Source: CAWBRT01 sp050015355 (GTDB lineage Bacteria; Acidobacteriota; Terriglobia; Terriglobales; Acidobacteriaceae). From it: a stretch of DNA of 12,871 bases. The DNA lies in assembly GCA_050015355.1 (NCBI GenBank), contig JBEKBO010000129.1, positions 1 through 12,871 on the forward strand. The letters are read 5' to 3'. Shown here piece after piece: positions 6,605 through 12,871 of this stretch; the stretch's first letter is position 1; every line of letters starts with the position of its first letter. Below the pieces are notes generated by a model that did not search any database, was not told the origin of the DNA, and worked only from the letters and a program-made list of their open reading frames with translations. A program made the translations under genes and the position numbers.

Positions 6605-7693
6605 ATGATAAGCAAAGCAATGGTTTTTACCGCTGTCGGTAGCCCTTTGGAGCTCCGGGAATACCCCGTCACTCCCCCCGAACCGGGAGGGATATGGGTT
6701 AAGGTGGCAATGTCGACTATATGTGGCTCCGACCTGCACACGACATTGGGAGCACGCCCGGCTCCAGTCCCAATCATTCTCGGCCACGAAATCACCGGAA
6801 GAGTCGCATCCTTAGGCAAAGGCGTAACCACCGATACGATGGGGCGGCCGCTCAAGGAAGGTGACCGCATCACTTGGACAATCTTCGCAAGTTGCGGGAA
6901 CTGCTATTTCTGCAAGATCAAAGCTCTTCCCATGAAGTGCGTGAAGCTCTTTAAGTATGGGCACGAAACCTGTGCCGCCGCTCCCCACCTGAACGGCGGC
7001 TATGCGGAGTACTGCTATATCATTCCCGGCACATTCGTCTTTAAGGTGCCCGACACTGTGTCCGACGAAGAGGTGACGCCGGCGAATTGTGGCCTCGCCA
7101 CCATCATGCAAGCATACGACGGAATCAGGATTCAACCCGAAGATCATATTGTGATTCAAGGTGCGGGTCTGCTTGGTATTTATGCTGCGGCGGTAGCCAA
7201 GGACCGTGGCGCCGGCAAGGTGATCGTTCTCGATGTAGTGCCGGAACGGCTTGAAACGGCAAAGAGATTCGGCGCGGACGTGGTCTTCAACACCAAGGAA
7301 TTGTCCGATAGCAACATAGTCTCAGCCGTGATGGATCAAACCGGAGGCTGGGGGGCTGATCTGGTCCTTGAATTGGCGGGAACTCCCAAGGTTCTTCCTG
7401 CGGGACTGAAGATGCTCCGCAAAGGAGGCCAGTACTGCTGGCAAGGAAACGTCTTCCCAGGCGCGAAGGTTGAAATTGATGCCTACGATATCATCACCCG
7501 CTGGCTCACCATTCGCGGCTTTCATAACTACGATGCTCTGCAACTTGCCGAGGCGATTGGGTTCATCGAAAGAACTAAGGACAAGTATCCGTTCAAGGAG
7601 ATGGTTAGCCATAAGTTCCCTCTGGTAGATCTGGCCAAGGGGCTGAAAGTCGCGGAGGAAAGAAAGGCGGTTCGGGCAGCCATTTGTTTTTAG
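6605..7693 (+). CDS. Zinc-dependent alcohol dehydrogenase (MDR family), phosphonate-catabolism associated
   Basis: 362 residues of a medium-chain dehydrogenase. Catalytic zinc ligands fit Cys40 (STICGSDLH), His61-Glu62 (GHEITG) and a later Cys/Glu. The structural zinc lobe is Cys97-x2-Cys100-x2-Cys103-x8-Cys112; the last spacing is one longer than the usual x7. The Rossmann motif is QGAGLLG (185-191), and Asp210 at the end of beta-2 (VIVLDVVPE) points to NAD rather than NADP. It resembles the alcohol-dehydrogenase group repeatedly seen beside phosphonate genes (TIGR03366, from memory). The natural substrate of that group is not settled. Given phnX upstream and phnA downstream, interconversion of 2-hydroxyethylphosphonate and phosphonoacetaldehyde, or removal of acetaldehyde, are both reasonable guesses. 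A purine-rich AAGGAAG lies 11 bp before the ATG. Confidence 0.88.
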   Translation: MISKAMVFTAVGSPLELREYPVTPPEPGGIWVKVAMSTICGSDLHTTLGARPAPVPIILGHEITGRVASLGKGVTTDTMGRPLKEGDRITWTIFASCGNCYFCKIKALPMKCVKLFKYGHETCAAAPHLNGGYAEYCYIIPGTFVFKVPDTVSDEEVTPANCGLATIMQAYDGIRIQPEDHIVIQGAGLLGIYAAAVAKDRGAGKVIVLDVVPERLETAKRFGADVVFNTKELSDSNIVSAVMDQTGGWGADLVLELAGTPKVLPAGLKMLRKGGQYCWQGNVFPGAKVEIDAYDIITRWLTIRGFHNYDALQLAEAIGFIERTKDKYPFKEMVSHKFPLVDLAKGLKVAEERKAVRAAICF

Positions 7694-7702
7694 GAACGAG
7701 GC

Positions 7703-7714
7703 GCGAATATTCGC
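7703..7714. repeat. 12-bp perfect palindrome in the adh-phnA gap
   Basis: GCGAATATTCGC is self-complementary and lies 10 bp past the dehydrogenase stop, in the 99-bp gap before phnA. A short GC-rich inverted repeat (TTCG/CGAA at 7716-7727) follows at once. It could be an operator for separate control of phnA or part of a 3'-end structure. No promoter is obvious. Confidence 0.3.
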
Positions 7715-7792
7715 TTTCGGCCCCGAAGATCGAATGGTAGCGTAGGCTTGAACCCGACGGTGTGAGTTAAGTCATGCAGGTGGAGGATCGAA

Positions 7793-9037
7793 TTGACAAG
7801 AACGGTTGAGCTTAACGGACGCTGTTACGAATGGCGGGGGCAACCCACCGTGGTTCTTTGCGTTGACGGATTCGACCCGGCATATCTCGACCGTGGCTTG
7901 ACTGATGGAATCTTCCCTACTATCTCCACCTTTAAGACGCAAGGATTCATGGCTACAGCCGACTCGGTTGTTCCCACGTTTACAAATCCCAACAACACCT
8001 CAATTGTCACAGGAGCGCCCCCATCGGTCCACGGCATTTCGGGAAACTACTACCTTGATCGAGAGACCGGCAGGGAGGTGATGGTCACCGACGCGCATCT
8101 GCTGCGCAGCGAGACAATCCTCGGGCTGTTCTCGCAGGCAGGCGTGAAGACGGCTGCCGTGACCGCCAAAGATAAGCTCCGTAAAATGCTGGCCCACAAT
8201 CTCAAGGGAATCGCGTTCTCCTCTCAGTGCGCGGATTGCTGCACGATTGAGGAGAACGGAATTACGGACGTTGAGGGAATGGTCGGCAGACGCAGACCCG
8301 AGATGTACGATCCCGACCTGTCTCTTTTTGTACTGGATGCCGGCATCTGTTTGCTCGAACGGAAAGCGGCGGACATCCTCTACCTCTCTCTGTCCGACTT
8401 GGTGCAGCACGGCCACGTGCCGGGCGAGCCGGAGAGTGACGCGTTTTACCTGGCAATCGATCAGCGTGTAGCCAGAATGGTCGCCTTGGGCGCGGTCGTG
8501 GGAATTACGGGTGACCACGGCATGAACGATAAGTGTCGCGCGGATGGCACCCCCAACGTGGTGTTCCTGGAGGACGAGTTGAATGGTCGCTTTGGCGAAG
8601 GCACCGTCCGCGTGATTTGTCCGATCACCGATCCGTTTGTCATGCATCACGGAGCCCTGGGATCGTTCGTGCGGGTTTATCGCAAAAAATCTACCGATCT
8701 GGACGTGTTGATGCGAGTTACAAGGTCGCTCCCAGGCATTGAACTGGTACTGGACGGACCGAGCGCCGCGGAGCGATTTGAACTGCCACTTGACCGGGAA
8801 GCAGACTTCGTTGCCATCAGTGAGCGCCACGCCGTGACCGGTGCAACCCGCGCGGAACATTTAACGGGTCCCGGAACCCGGCTTCGTTCCCACGGAGGTA
8901 TATCCGAGCAGCCCGTTCCCTTCATTCTGTCGCGGCAACTTAACGAGAGATACCGGCGGATCGCGGAAAGCCGACGCCTGCGAAATTTCGATATCTTTGA
9001 GTTCACTCTCAACGGTACGCAGAGAGCCAATAATTGA
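7793..9037 (+). CDS. phnA: Phosphonoacetate hydrolase (alkaline-phosphatase superfamily)
   Basis: Hydrolyses phosphonoacetate to acetate and phosphate using two zinc ions. 414 residues, the family's usual size. All key residues of the superfamily core are in place: Asp25 (VDGFDP), the threonine nucleophile Thr64 (PTFTNPNN), Asp202 and His206 (SDLVQHGH), Asp241-His242 (TGDHGMND), and His367 (RSHGG). The AKDK motif (125-128) has the paired lysines that I recall contacting the substrate in this family, and NPNNTSIVTGAPPSVHGISG is typical. The start is TTG at 7793, chosen because GGAGG sits 6 bp upstream and the nearest in-frame upstream GTG is followed directly by a stop. This is the last gene of the cluster and is convergent with the CHAT gene 98 bp on. 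A general nucleotide pyrophosphatase/phosphodiesterase is the alternative, less likely in this setting. Confidence 0.92.
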   Translation: MTRTVELNGRCYEWRGQPTVVLCVDGFDPAYLDRGLTDGIFPTISTFKTQGFMATADSVVPTFTNPNNTSIVTGAPPSVHGISGNYYLDRETGREVMVTDAHLLRSETILGLFSQAGVKTAAVTAKDKLRKMLAHNLKGIAFSSQCADCCTIEENGITDVEGMVGRRRPEMYDPDLSLFVLDAGICLLERKAADILYLSLSDLVQHGHVPGEPESDAFYLAIDQRVARMVALGAVVGITGDHGMNDKCRADGTPNVVFLEDELNGRFGEGTVRVICPITDPFVMHHGALGSFVRVYRKKSTDLDVLMRVTRSLPGIELVLDGPSAAERFELPLDREADFVAISERHAVTGATRAEHLTGPGTRLRSHGGISEQPVPFILSRQLNERYRRIAESRRLRNFDIFEFTLNGTQRANN

Positions 9038-9089
9038 GCACCATGATGTGCCCTGAACCATAAGAAGGCAGTACTGCGCTCGTAACACC

Positions 9090-9106
9090 CTTTTTCCGCC
9101 AAAAAG
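9090..9106. terminator. Weak bidirectional hairpin between convergent phnA and CHAT genes
   Basis: CTTTTT (9090-9095) and AAAAAG (9101-9106) pair around CCGCC. On either strand a T-rich arm is present. It is the only candidate stop signal in the 98-bp convergent gap and is thermodynamically weak. Confidence 0.25.
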
Positions 9107-9135
9107 CGTTTGCAGAGAAATTCCGCGTCAGAATT

Positions 9136-12045
9136 CTATTGCCAGTTACCCATAAGGATGAAAGGCGCCCAGAAATAAGGGTGAGAGTACGGCGCAGGGT
9201 TCGAGGTGCCCGCACCTGCTGCCGAAGCTGCGGCATCCTCCGGGGCGAAACCGCGCCCGGTTTTAGTAGCAGGGCCGGAATCGGAAGCGGTTTGCAGGAG
9301 CGCCAGTTGCGCCTGGCGCAGGGCCTCGGACTTGGGCAGCGTATGCGACGTGGTCCAACGCTGGTAGAAGTCGGCCATGAGGCCGCCGGTACTAGCGTCG
9401 TTCACGTCCCACAAGGTGGCCAGCACGGCTTGCGCACCGCGCGCGCGGCCGATGGTAGCGAGGCTGTCAATTTCCTTGCCGTCGCTCTTCGTGTTCGAAA
9501 TCGCAGTCTCGCAGGCTGAGAGCGTCAGCAACGCGGTCTTATCGAACTCCAGCTCTTGGGAAGTCTCAATGTCACTCAGCTTCAGCCGGTAGCCACCCCC
9601 GCCCTTTTCCTTGCCGCCCAGCAGCAGATAGCTGTCGTCGGTCCCCATTCCCATGACAAAGTGGCTGGCAATATGCACCAGAGGGTACGCTTTCACGAGC
9701 TGGTCCTTCAATGCCTGCTCGGTGAAGGCGTCGTCGAGCAGGATGCGGCCGCGCAGCGGCCCGTGCGAATCGCGGTCCTCCTCATCGCGCACAATGGTGC
9801 GCAGCTCGGCGGGCACGGCCGGAAGCGGAGTAAATGCGCGCTCATACTGCTTGGAAACTCCTAGCCCAAGCGCCTTCCATTCGGAAACGTTCGGCTTTTC
9901 TTCCAAGTGGTTGGTATTGGATGGGGTATAGATCACGCTGGCGTAACGCTGAATCAGGAACCGACGCCCGTCATAGAGCGCGTTCACAGGCAGATAGCGC
10001 AGCACTCCGTCCAACGACCACGCGATGGTGCTGGTATGCGCCCTCTCAAGTTCATCGGCGATGGGCGCGACCATCCAGTCGTACAGCTTACGTGCCGGCG
10101 CGAGCAGCTCGTCGCCTTGCTTGCGATAGCGAACAGCTTCGCGGAACTGCTCAATCGCTTTAGCCAGCTCAAGGCGTGTGACCGGCACGCTCTTTGGAAC
10201 CATGGCGTAAGGGGCGATTACAATGAGGTCAAGCCTGTCGTCGAGCACCAACGTGTAAACAACCACGGTGCCAGCCGGCAATTTCCGCAATACGCTCTGT
10301 GTGGCCGAAGCCTCATGCTTGACGTCGATTGTGTGATCGTCTTTTGAATGACGCTGCAGTGCCTTCTCCAATAGACCCCAGTAGTTATTGACGGCGACAT
10401 TGTTGACCGTCAGCGTCTTACTCAATACTTGGTAGCGGGCCTGCTGTTCGGGGCTGCGGTTCGAGGTCTCTCTGAGCGATTGCCACTCCAGCGCCTGCAA
10501 CAGGATACTTTCGGCCTTTTGCTCATCCGGGGTTAGCGGCGCAGTGCTCGACGTTGTCGTGCCTCGGGTGAATTCCCTGAACTCCTGCTCTTTGAGCATT
10601 CCCAGGACTTGCTCCACTTCCGGCAAGCGGCCTTCCGCCAGCAATAGGTCCGCCAACTCGCGATAGATGCCGACGATAGTGCCCAGAAAAGTTTCTTGCA
10701 CTTGCTTCTCGAGGTCCTGGATTTTGCGGCGCAGTTGCTGGTTGGTATTCACCGCCTGCTTGCCGAAAAAAATGGCCAGCGGAACGTTCCCTTGCTCCTT
10801 CCAGATGTGCATGAGCCAGCCAAGCGTCCTCGCCTCGTCGAAGACGTCGCCCACGGCACGCTGAATGGTCAGCGCCTGCTGATAGGATTCGAGCGCCGTT
10901 TGATTCTCCCCCATTTCGCTATAGACCCGGCCCATGTAGGAGAGCGCCTTACCCTCGGCCAGGCGGTCGTCTGTGGCACGCGCGACGGACAGCGCTTGCC
11001 GGTAGTATTCCATTGATTTCTGATAATCGCCGATAGCGTCGTACACGCGCCCGAGATTAGAGAGCGTCCTCGTCGCCATGTAGCGGAAACCGGTTGCGTT
11101 TTCAATAGAGAGCGCCTGCTGGAAATACTCCAGCGCCTTCTGGTTTTGGCCGATCGTCAAGTACACCGATCCGATGTTGCTGAGTATCTTGCTCTCTTGT
11201 ATGTTGTCGCCTGCTGCACGTACCAGAGGCAGAGCTTGCTGATAATTCTCCAACGCCTTTTGGTTCTCGCCGAGAGTCCAGTAGAGCAACCCGGCTCCAT
11301 TCAGTACCCTGGCTTCGCCATCACCGTCGGCTACCAGGTGCTTGAGGACAAGCGCTTGCCGGTAGTAGTCCAACGCTTTCTGATTTTCACCTAACTCAAA
11401 ATTAACAAAGCCGAGAAAGTACAGACAAAGCGCTTCCTCATATCCATCTTGCAGAACGTGCCAGAGCCGCGCCGAGTCTTGAGCAAGAGTCAGAGCGTGC
11501 TGTTTGGACGTCAACTCCCCATGGGAGTCAATTACAGCTTGGAACAGCTTCCGCTCGGCGGAGATGCGCGTTTCATCCTGGGCGCCCGAGCTCCGCAAAT
11601 CTGTGACTTGGATAACGTATTTTGCCGCCGTATAGGTTGGATCGAACGATGCCACTTTGACGCGATAAGTACCGGTAATGTCGGCGATAATCGAGGCTGG
11701 TTCCGGGCCAAAGCTTCCGTTGTAAGTATCGGCCGTGACTAGCAGTGTGCCTTTCGGATCGATGATGGAGAGAACAACGTCGATCCCCTTCTGCTCGGCA
11801 ACGATGCGCAGGAATTGGCCAGCCTGGACAGTAACAGTGAACTCATCTGTCTGCCCACCCGCCAGTTGTCGCTCGATTGGCGTGTGCAGCTCCAGGTTGC
11901 CACCGTTCCGTGCGGTTCTCGCCTCGGGCACAGTGCCTGGCGCTTGCAACGATTGTGCGGCGGCAGCAGTTTTGGCAACTGCCAAAGCAAGGACAATGGC
12001 AGGAGCAATCCTGAAACACCGCCGCACGACTCGCCTAAGATCCAA
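9136..12045 (-). CDS. Exported CHAT-domain (caspase-like) protein with TPR array
   Basis: 969 residues. A signal peptide is visible: MDLRRVVRRCFR, a hydrophobic stretch, and an Ala-rich cleavage zone near 28-30. Residues about 50-148 look like a PPC-type beta domain (TPIERQLAGGQTDEFTVTV, later GTYRVKVASF). TPRs follow from about 200 to 430, with NQKAL or a variant at 221, 261, 301, 341 and 381, an exact 40-residue period. A helical linker (435-560) leads to the CHAT domain (about 580-969). There the catalytic dyad fits His795 (HIASHF) and Cys845 (LSACETA), with VLATLWDVND and the closing SHPYFWAPFILMGNW also typical. CHAT proteins are cysteine proteases or scaffolds; the target here is unknown. 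The start is TTG at 12045, supported by GGAGGA 8 bp upstream. The nearby ATG at 12061 is out of frame. It is probably secreted or periplasmic. Confidence 0.9.
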   Translation of the reverse strand: MDLRRVVRRCFRIAPAIVLALAVAKTAAAAQSLQAPGTVPEARTARNGGNLELHTPIERQLAGGQTDEFTVTVQAGQFLRIVAEQKGIDVVLSIIDPKGTLLVTADTYNGSFGPEPASIIADITGTYRVKVASFDPTYTAAKYVIQVTDLRSSGAQDETRISAERKLFQAVIDSHGELTSKQHALTLAQDSARLWHVLQDGYEEALCLYFLGFVNFELGENQKALDYYRQALVLKHLVADGDGEARVLNGAGLLYWTLGENQKALENYQQALPLVRAAGDNIQESKILSNIGSVYLTIGQNQKALEYFQQALSIENATGFRYMATRTLSNLGRVYDAIGDYQKSMEYYRQALSVARATDDRLAEGKALSYMGRVYSEMGENQTALESYQQALTIQRAVGDVFDEARTLGWLMHIWKEQGNVPLAIFFGKQAVNTNQQLRRKIQDLEKQVQETFLGTIVGIYRELADLLLAEGRLPEVEQVLGMLKEQEFREFTRGTTTSSTAPLTPDEQKAESILLQALEWQSLRETSNRSPEQQARYQVLSKTLTVNNVAVNNYWGLLEKALQRHSKDDHTIDVKHEASATQSVLRKLPAGTVVVYTLVLDDRLDLIVIAPYAMVPKSVPVTRLELAKAIEQFREAVRYRKQGDELLAPARKLYDWMVAPIADELERAHTSTIAWSLDGVLRYLPVNALYDGRRFLIQRYASVIYTPSNTNHLEEKPNVSEWKALGLGVSKQYERAFTPLPAVPAELRTIVRDEEDRDSHGPLRGRILLDDAFTEQALKDQLVKAYPLVHIASHFVMGMGTDDSYLLLGGKEKGGGGYRLKLSDIETSQELEFDKTALLTLSACETAISNTKSDGKEIDSLATIGRARGAQAVLATLWDVNDASTGGLMADFYQRWTTSHTLPKSEALRQAQLALLQTASDSGPATKTGRGFAPEDAAASAAGAGTSNPAPYSHPYFWAPFILMGNWQ
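10862..11424 (-). repeat. Tandem 120-bp TPR-coding repeats inside the CHAT gene
   Basis: The minus-strand sequence repeats with a 120-bp period matching the 40-residue TPR lattice. On the plus strand this shows as recurring phrases such as CTGATTTTC, CTTTTGGTTCTCGCC and CTTCTGGTTTTGGCC, each near GCGCTTG or GCGCCTG. Five units are clear and a sixth, diverged one lies toward the C-terminal side. This long-TPR (about 40-residue) type is the one common in CHAT and signalling proteins. Confidence 0.75.
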
Positions 12046-12149
12046 GATTCCTCTCCTCCATAATTCGTATCCGGTTGGAGCGAAACTTAGCGCTAGCCTG
12101 CCCGAGTGATCCAGTACAACAACACGCTTGCTATCGATTAGTTGCCGGG

Positions 12150-12155
12150 ATTATA
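12150..12155 (-). promoter_or_regulatory. Candidate -10 box for the CHAT gene
   Basis: The minus strand reads TATAAT here, a perfect -10 hexamer, 105 bp before the TTG start. No good -35 is found 16-18 bp upstream, so an activator or an alternative sigma factor could be needed. Otherwise it may be chance. Confidence 0.35.
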
Positions 12156-12421
12156 CGTCCTTTTTGCCGACAGCTCCTACCAAATATCGGTAGAGACTAT
12201 ATGAACTCAAAATGCAAGTAATTGAATTCCGGAGACTTACGTGGATCAACCATCCCCTCGACACATGGCGCATCCGTTTGAACAAAAGGGTCTACACAAA
12301 GTTAATGACAGGCTCTGGTGTCCCTTATCAGCTGCACTCAGTGCGCCTTTGCCGATCATGTGAAGATGGTGCCGAATGTGGACGAGGGGTTAATCCATGA
12401 TGAATTGAGCGCGGAAAAATG

Positions 12422-12450
12422 TTGTAAAACGTACTGCGGTGAAGTATATA
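12422..12450 (+). promoter_or_regulatory. Candidate sigma-70 promoter for the repeat-peptide gene
   Basis: TTGTAA (12422-12427), a 17-bp spacer, then TATATA (12445-12450). Transcription would begin near 12457 and give a short leader that holds AGGAGGG at 12480. This layout argues against the upstream in-frame GTG at 12439 being the start. Confidence 0.5.
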
Positions 12451-12492
12451 GAGCCTTGTGTACAGGCCCACTCAGTTCTAGGAGGGATGCGC

Positions 12493-12768
12493 ATGAAGGA
12501 TTGTTACAAAATACGTCGGATGGTGCTGGCTCTCATTGCGGGGACAGTATTTACGGCGGCCATGACTCTAGCTCAATCGCCGCCAAAACCCGATCCTGGC
12601 GGTGGTGGAAACGCGCCAACCTCCCCCAGCGTGGCGATCATAACGCCCATGAGCCTAGATCAAGACCCCGGTGGTGGCGGCAAGCCGAAGCCCCTCACTC
12701 TAGCTCAAGCTCCAGACCCCGGTGGTGGCGGCAAGCCAAAGCCCCTCACTCTAGAGCGGTTCCCATGA
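12493..12768 (+). CDS. Small secreted Gly/Pro-rich repeat peptide, 3' end apparently replaced by IS630 DNA
   Basis: I recognise no known family. The ATG at 12493 has AGGAGG (12480-12485) 7 bp upstream. An ATG at 12487 is too close to it and a GTG at 12439 lies in the presumed promoter. The 91 residues begin with a signal peptide (MKDCYKIRRM, then a hydrophobic core) ending at TLAQ|SPP. The rest is low complexity: PDPGGGGN, a linker of about 19 residues, then two copies of DPGGGGKPKPLTL on a 17-residue period. The signal-peptide end (MTLAQ-SPPKPDPGGGG) is echoed by MSLDQ-DPGGGG and LTLAQ-APDPGGGG, so each unit restarts with a processing-like site. The last residues, ERFP, diverge just after CTAG and are probably encoded by the incoming element. 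It is divergent from the CHAT gene. Confidence 0.65.
   Translation: MKDCYKIRRMVLALIAGTVFTAAMTLAQSPPKPDPGGGGNAPTSPSVAIITPMSLDQDPGGGGKPKPLTLAQAPDPGGGGKPKPLTLERFP
12664..12754 (+). repeat. 40-bp direct repeats at 51-bp spacing in the small peptide gene
   Basis: Copies at 12664-12703 and 12715-12754 differ at a single base (G/A in the Lys codon region) and both end in ACTCTAG. The 12-mer ACTCTAGCTCAA also occurs at the signal-peptide junction (12565-12576) and between the copies (12697-12708). The near-identity of the DNA points to recent tandem duplication. Confidence 0.9.
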
Positions 12769-12871
12769 AGCTATATACCGTATCCGCAGTGTTTGAACCA
12801 AGCTGCGGCGTTGTCCGGGGTGATAGCTGCGAGGGCCAGAGCAGCAGCCTGTTCGAGGGCTTCCAGCAGAC
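12752..12871 (-). mobile_element. IS630-family insertion sequence, one end (continues outside window)
   Basis: The transposase C-terminus is coded on the minus strand to the right edge. The peptide repeat stops matching its own earlier copies at CTAG (12751-12754). IS630-family elements insert at TA and duplicate it, and IS630 itself prefers CTAG. The element therefore most likely begins right after this TA, with its terminal inverted repeat in the GAGCGGTTCCCATG stretch. The other end is not visible, so the inverted repeat cannot be confirmed here. Confidence 0.7.
12771..12871 (-). CDS. IS630-family transposase, C-terminal fragment (5' end outside window)
   Basis: The minus-strand frame gives 32 residues and a TAG stop: LLEALEQAAALALAAITPDN, then AAAWFKHCGYGI. 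The A..I.P.NA..WF.HCGY ending is the hallmark C-terminus of IS630-family DDE transposases (DDE_3), which cut and paste the element at TA sites. The catalytic residues lie beyond the window. The stop codon is only about 17-20 bp from the inferred element end, which is usual for compact insertion sequences. Confidence 0.8.
   Translation of the reverse strand, partial: LLEALEQAAALALAAITPDNAAAWFKHCGYGI

Larger units (their letters stand above)
12046..12492. other. 447-bp divergent intergenic region between the CHAT and repeat-peptide genes
   Basis: No convincing gene is seen here. A short open frame at 12212-12400 lacks a ribosome site and has no recognisable product. The stretch is richer in A and T than its surroundings and holds one candidate promoter for each flanking gene. 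Confidence 0.6.

Noticed and set aside
8000..8860. 286-residue minus-strand open frame
   Set aside because: It is antisense to phnA, whose catalytic motifs are all intact, and resembles no family.
9068..9077. GCAGTACTGC palindrome between phnA and the CHAT gene
   Set aside because: Too short to act as a terminator and not placed near any promoter.
9580..9640. GGKEKGGGGYRLKL loop in the CHAT domain resembling the GGGGKPKPLTL repeat of the small peptide
   Set aside because: The similarity is only a glycine run with nearby lysines and could arise by chance in a surface loop; no DNA-level match is seen.
11000..11420. Regular repeats that could suggest a CRISPR array
   Set aside because: The period is 120 bp, in frame, and explained by TPR coding; there are no short identical repeats with unique spacers.
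12212..12400. 62-codon frame in the CHAT-peptide gap
   Set aside because: No ribosome site, no signal peptide or motif, and it lies in AT-rich intergenic sequence.

Overview
The window reads as a piece of a moderately GC-rich bacterial chromosome. The lineage is not fixed by any marker gene. The mix of an exported CHAT/TPR protein, a phosphonate-use cluster and an IS630-type element would suit Acidobacteriota or a similar soil bacterium; this is inference only.

Left edge (1-840): the catalytic C-terminal half of a tyrosine recombinase (its N-terminus lies outside the window), followed 30 bp later by a complete tRNA gene with anticodon CAU. This looks like the edge of an integrated element.

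Phosphonate region (about 1070-9040): a flavocytochrome-c/fumarate-reductase-like FAD protein on the minus strand is transcribed away from a six-gene plus-strand cluster: phnC (ATPase), phnD (periplasmic binding protein), phnE (permease), phnX (phosphonoacetaldehyde hydrolase), a zinc alcohol dehydrogenase of the kind found beside phosphonate genes, and phnA (phosphonoacetate hydrolase). PhnCDE would import phosphonates. PhnX would release phosphate plus acetaldehyde, and PhnA phosphate plus acetate. The dehydrogenase probably acts on an alcohol/aldehyde step that feeds or drains these reactions. Neither the 2-AEP transaminase (PhnW) nor the phosphonoacetaldehyde dehydrogenase (PhnY) is present here. 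A Pho-box-like sequence lies between the divergent genes. Strong hairpins sit between phnD and phnE and between phnE and phnX and probably tune expression along the operon.

Right region (9136-12871): a 969-residue exported CHAT-family protein on the minus strand (signal peptide, PPC-like beta domain, TPR array on a strict 40-residue lattice, C-terminal caspase-like CHAT domain with His795/Cys845). After a 447-bp divergent intergenic region comes a small secreted Gly/Pro-rich repeat peptide on the plus strand. Each repeat unit restarts with a copy of the signal-peptide junction. Its third unit breaks off at a CTAG exactly where an IS630-family element begins; the transposase C-terminus runs off the right edge. 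The CHAT protein and this repeat peptide are the most likely undescribed pair in the window.
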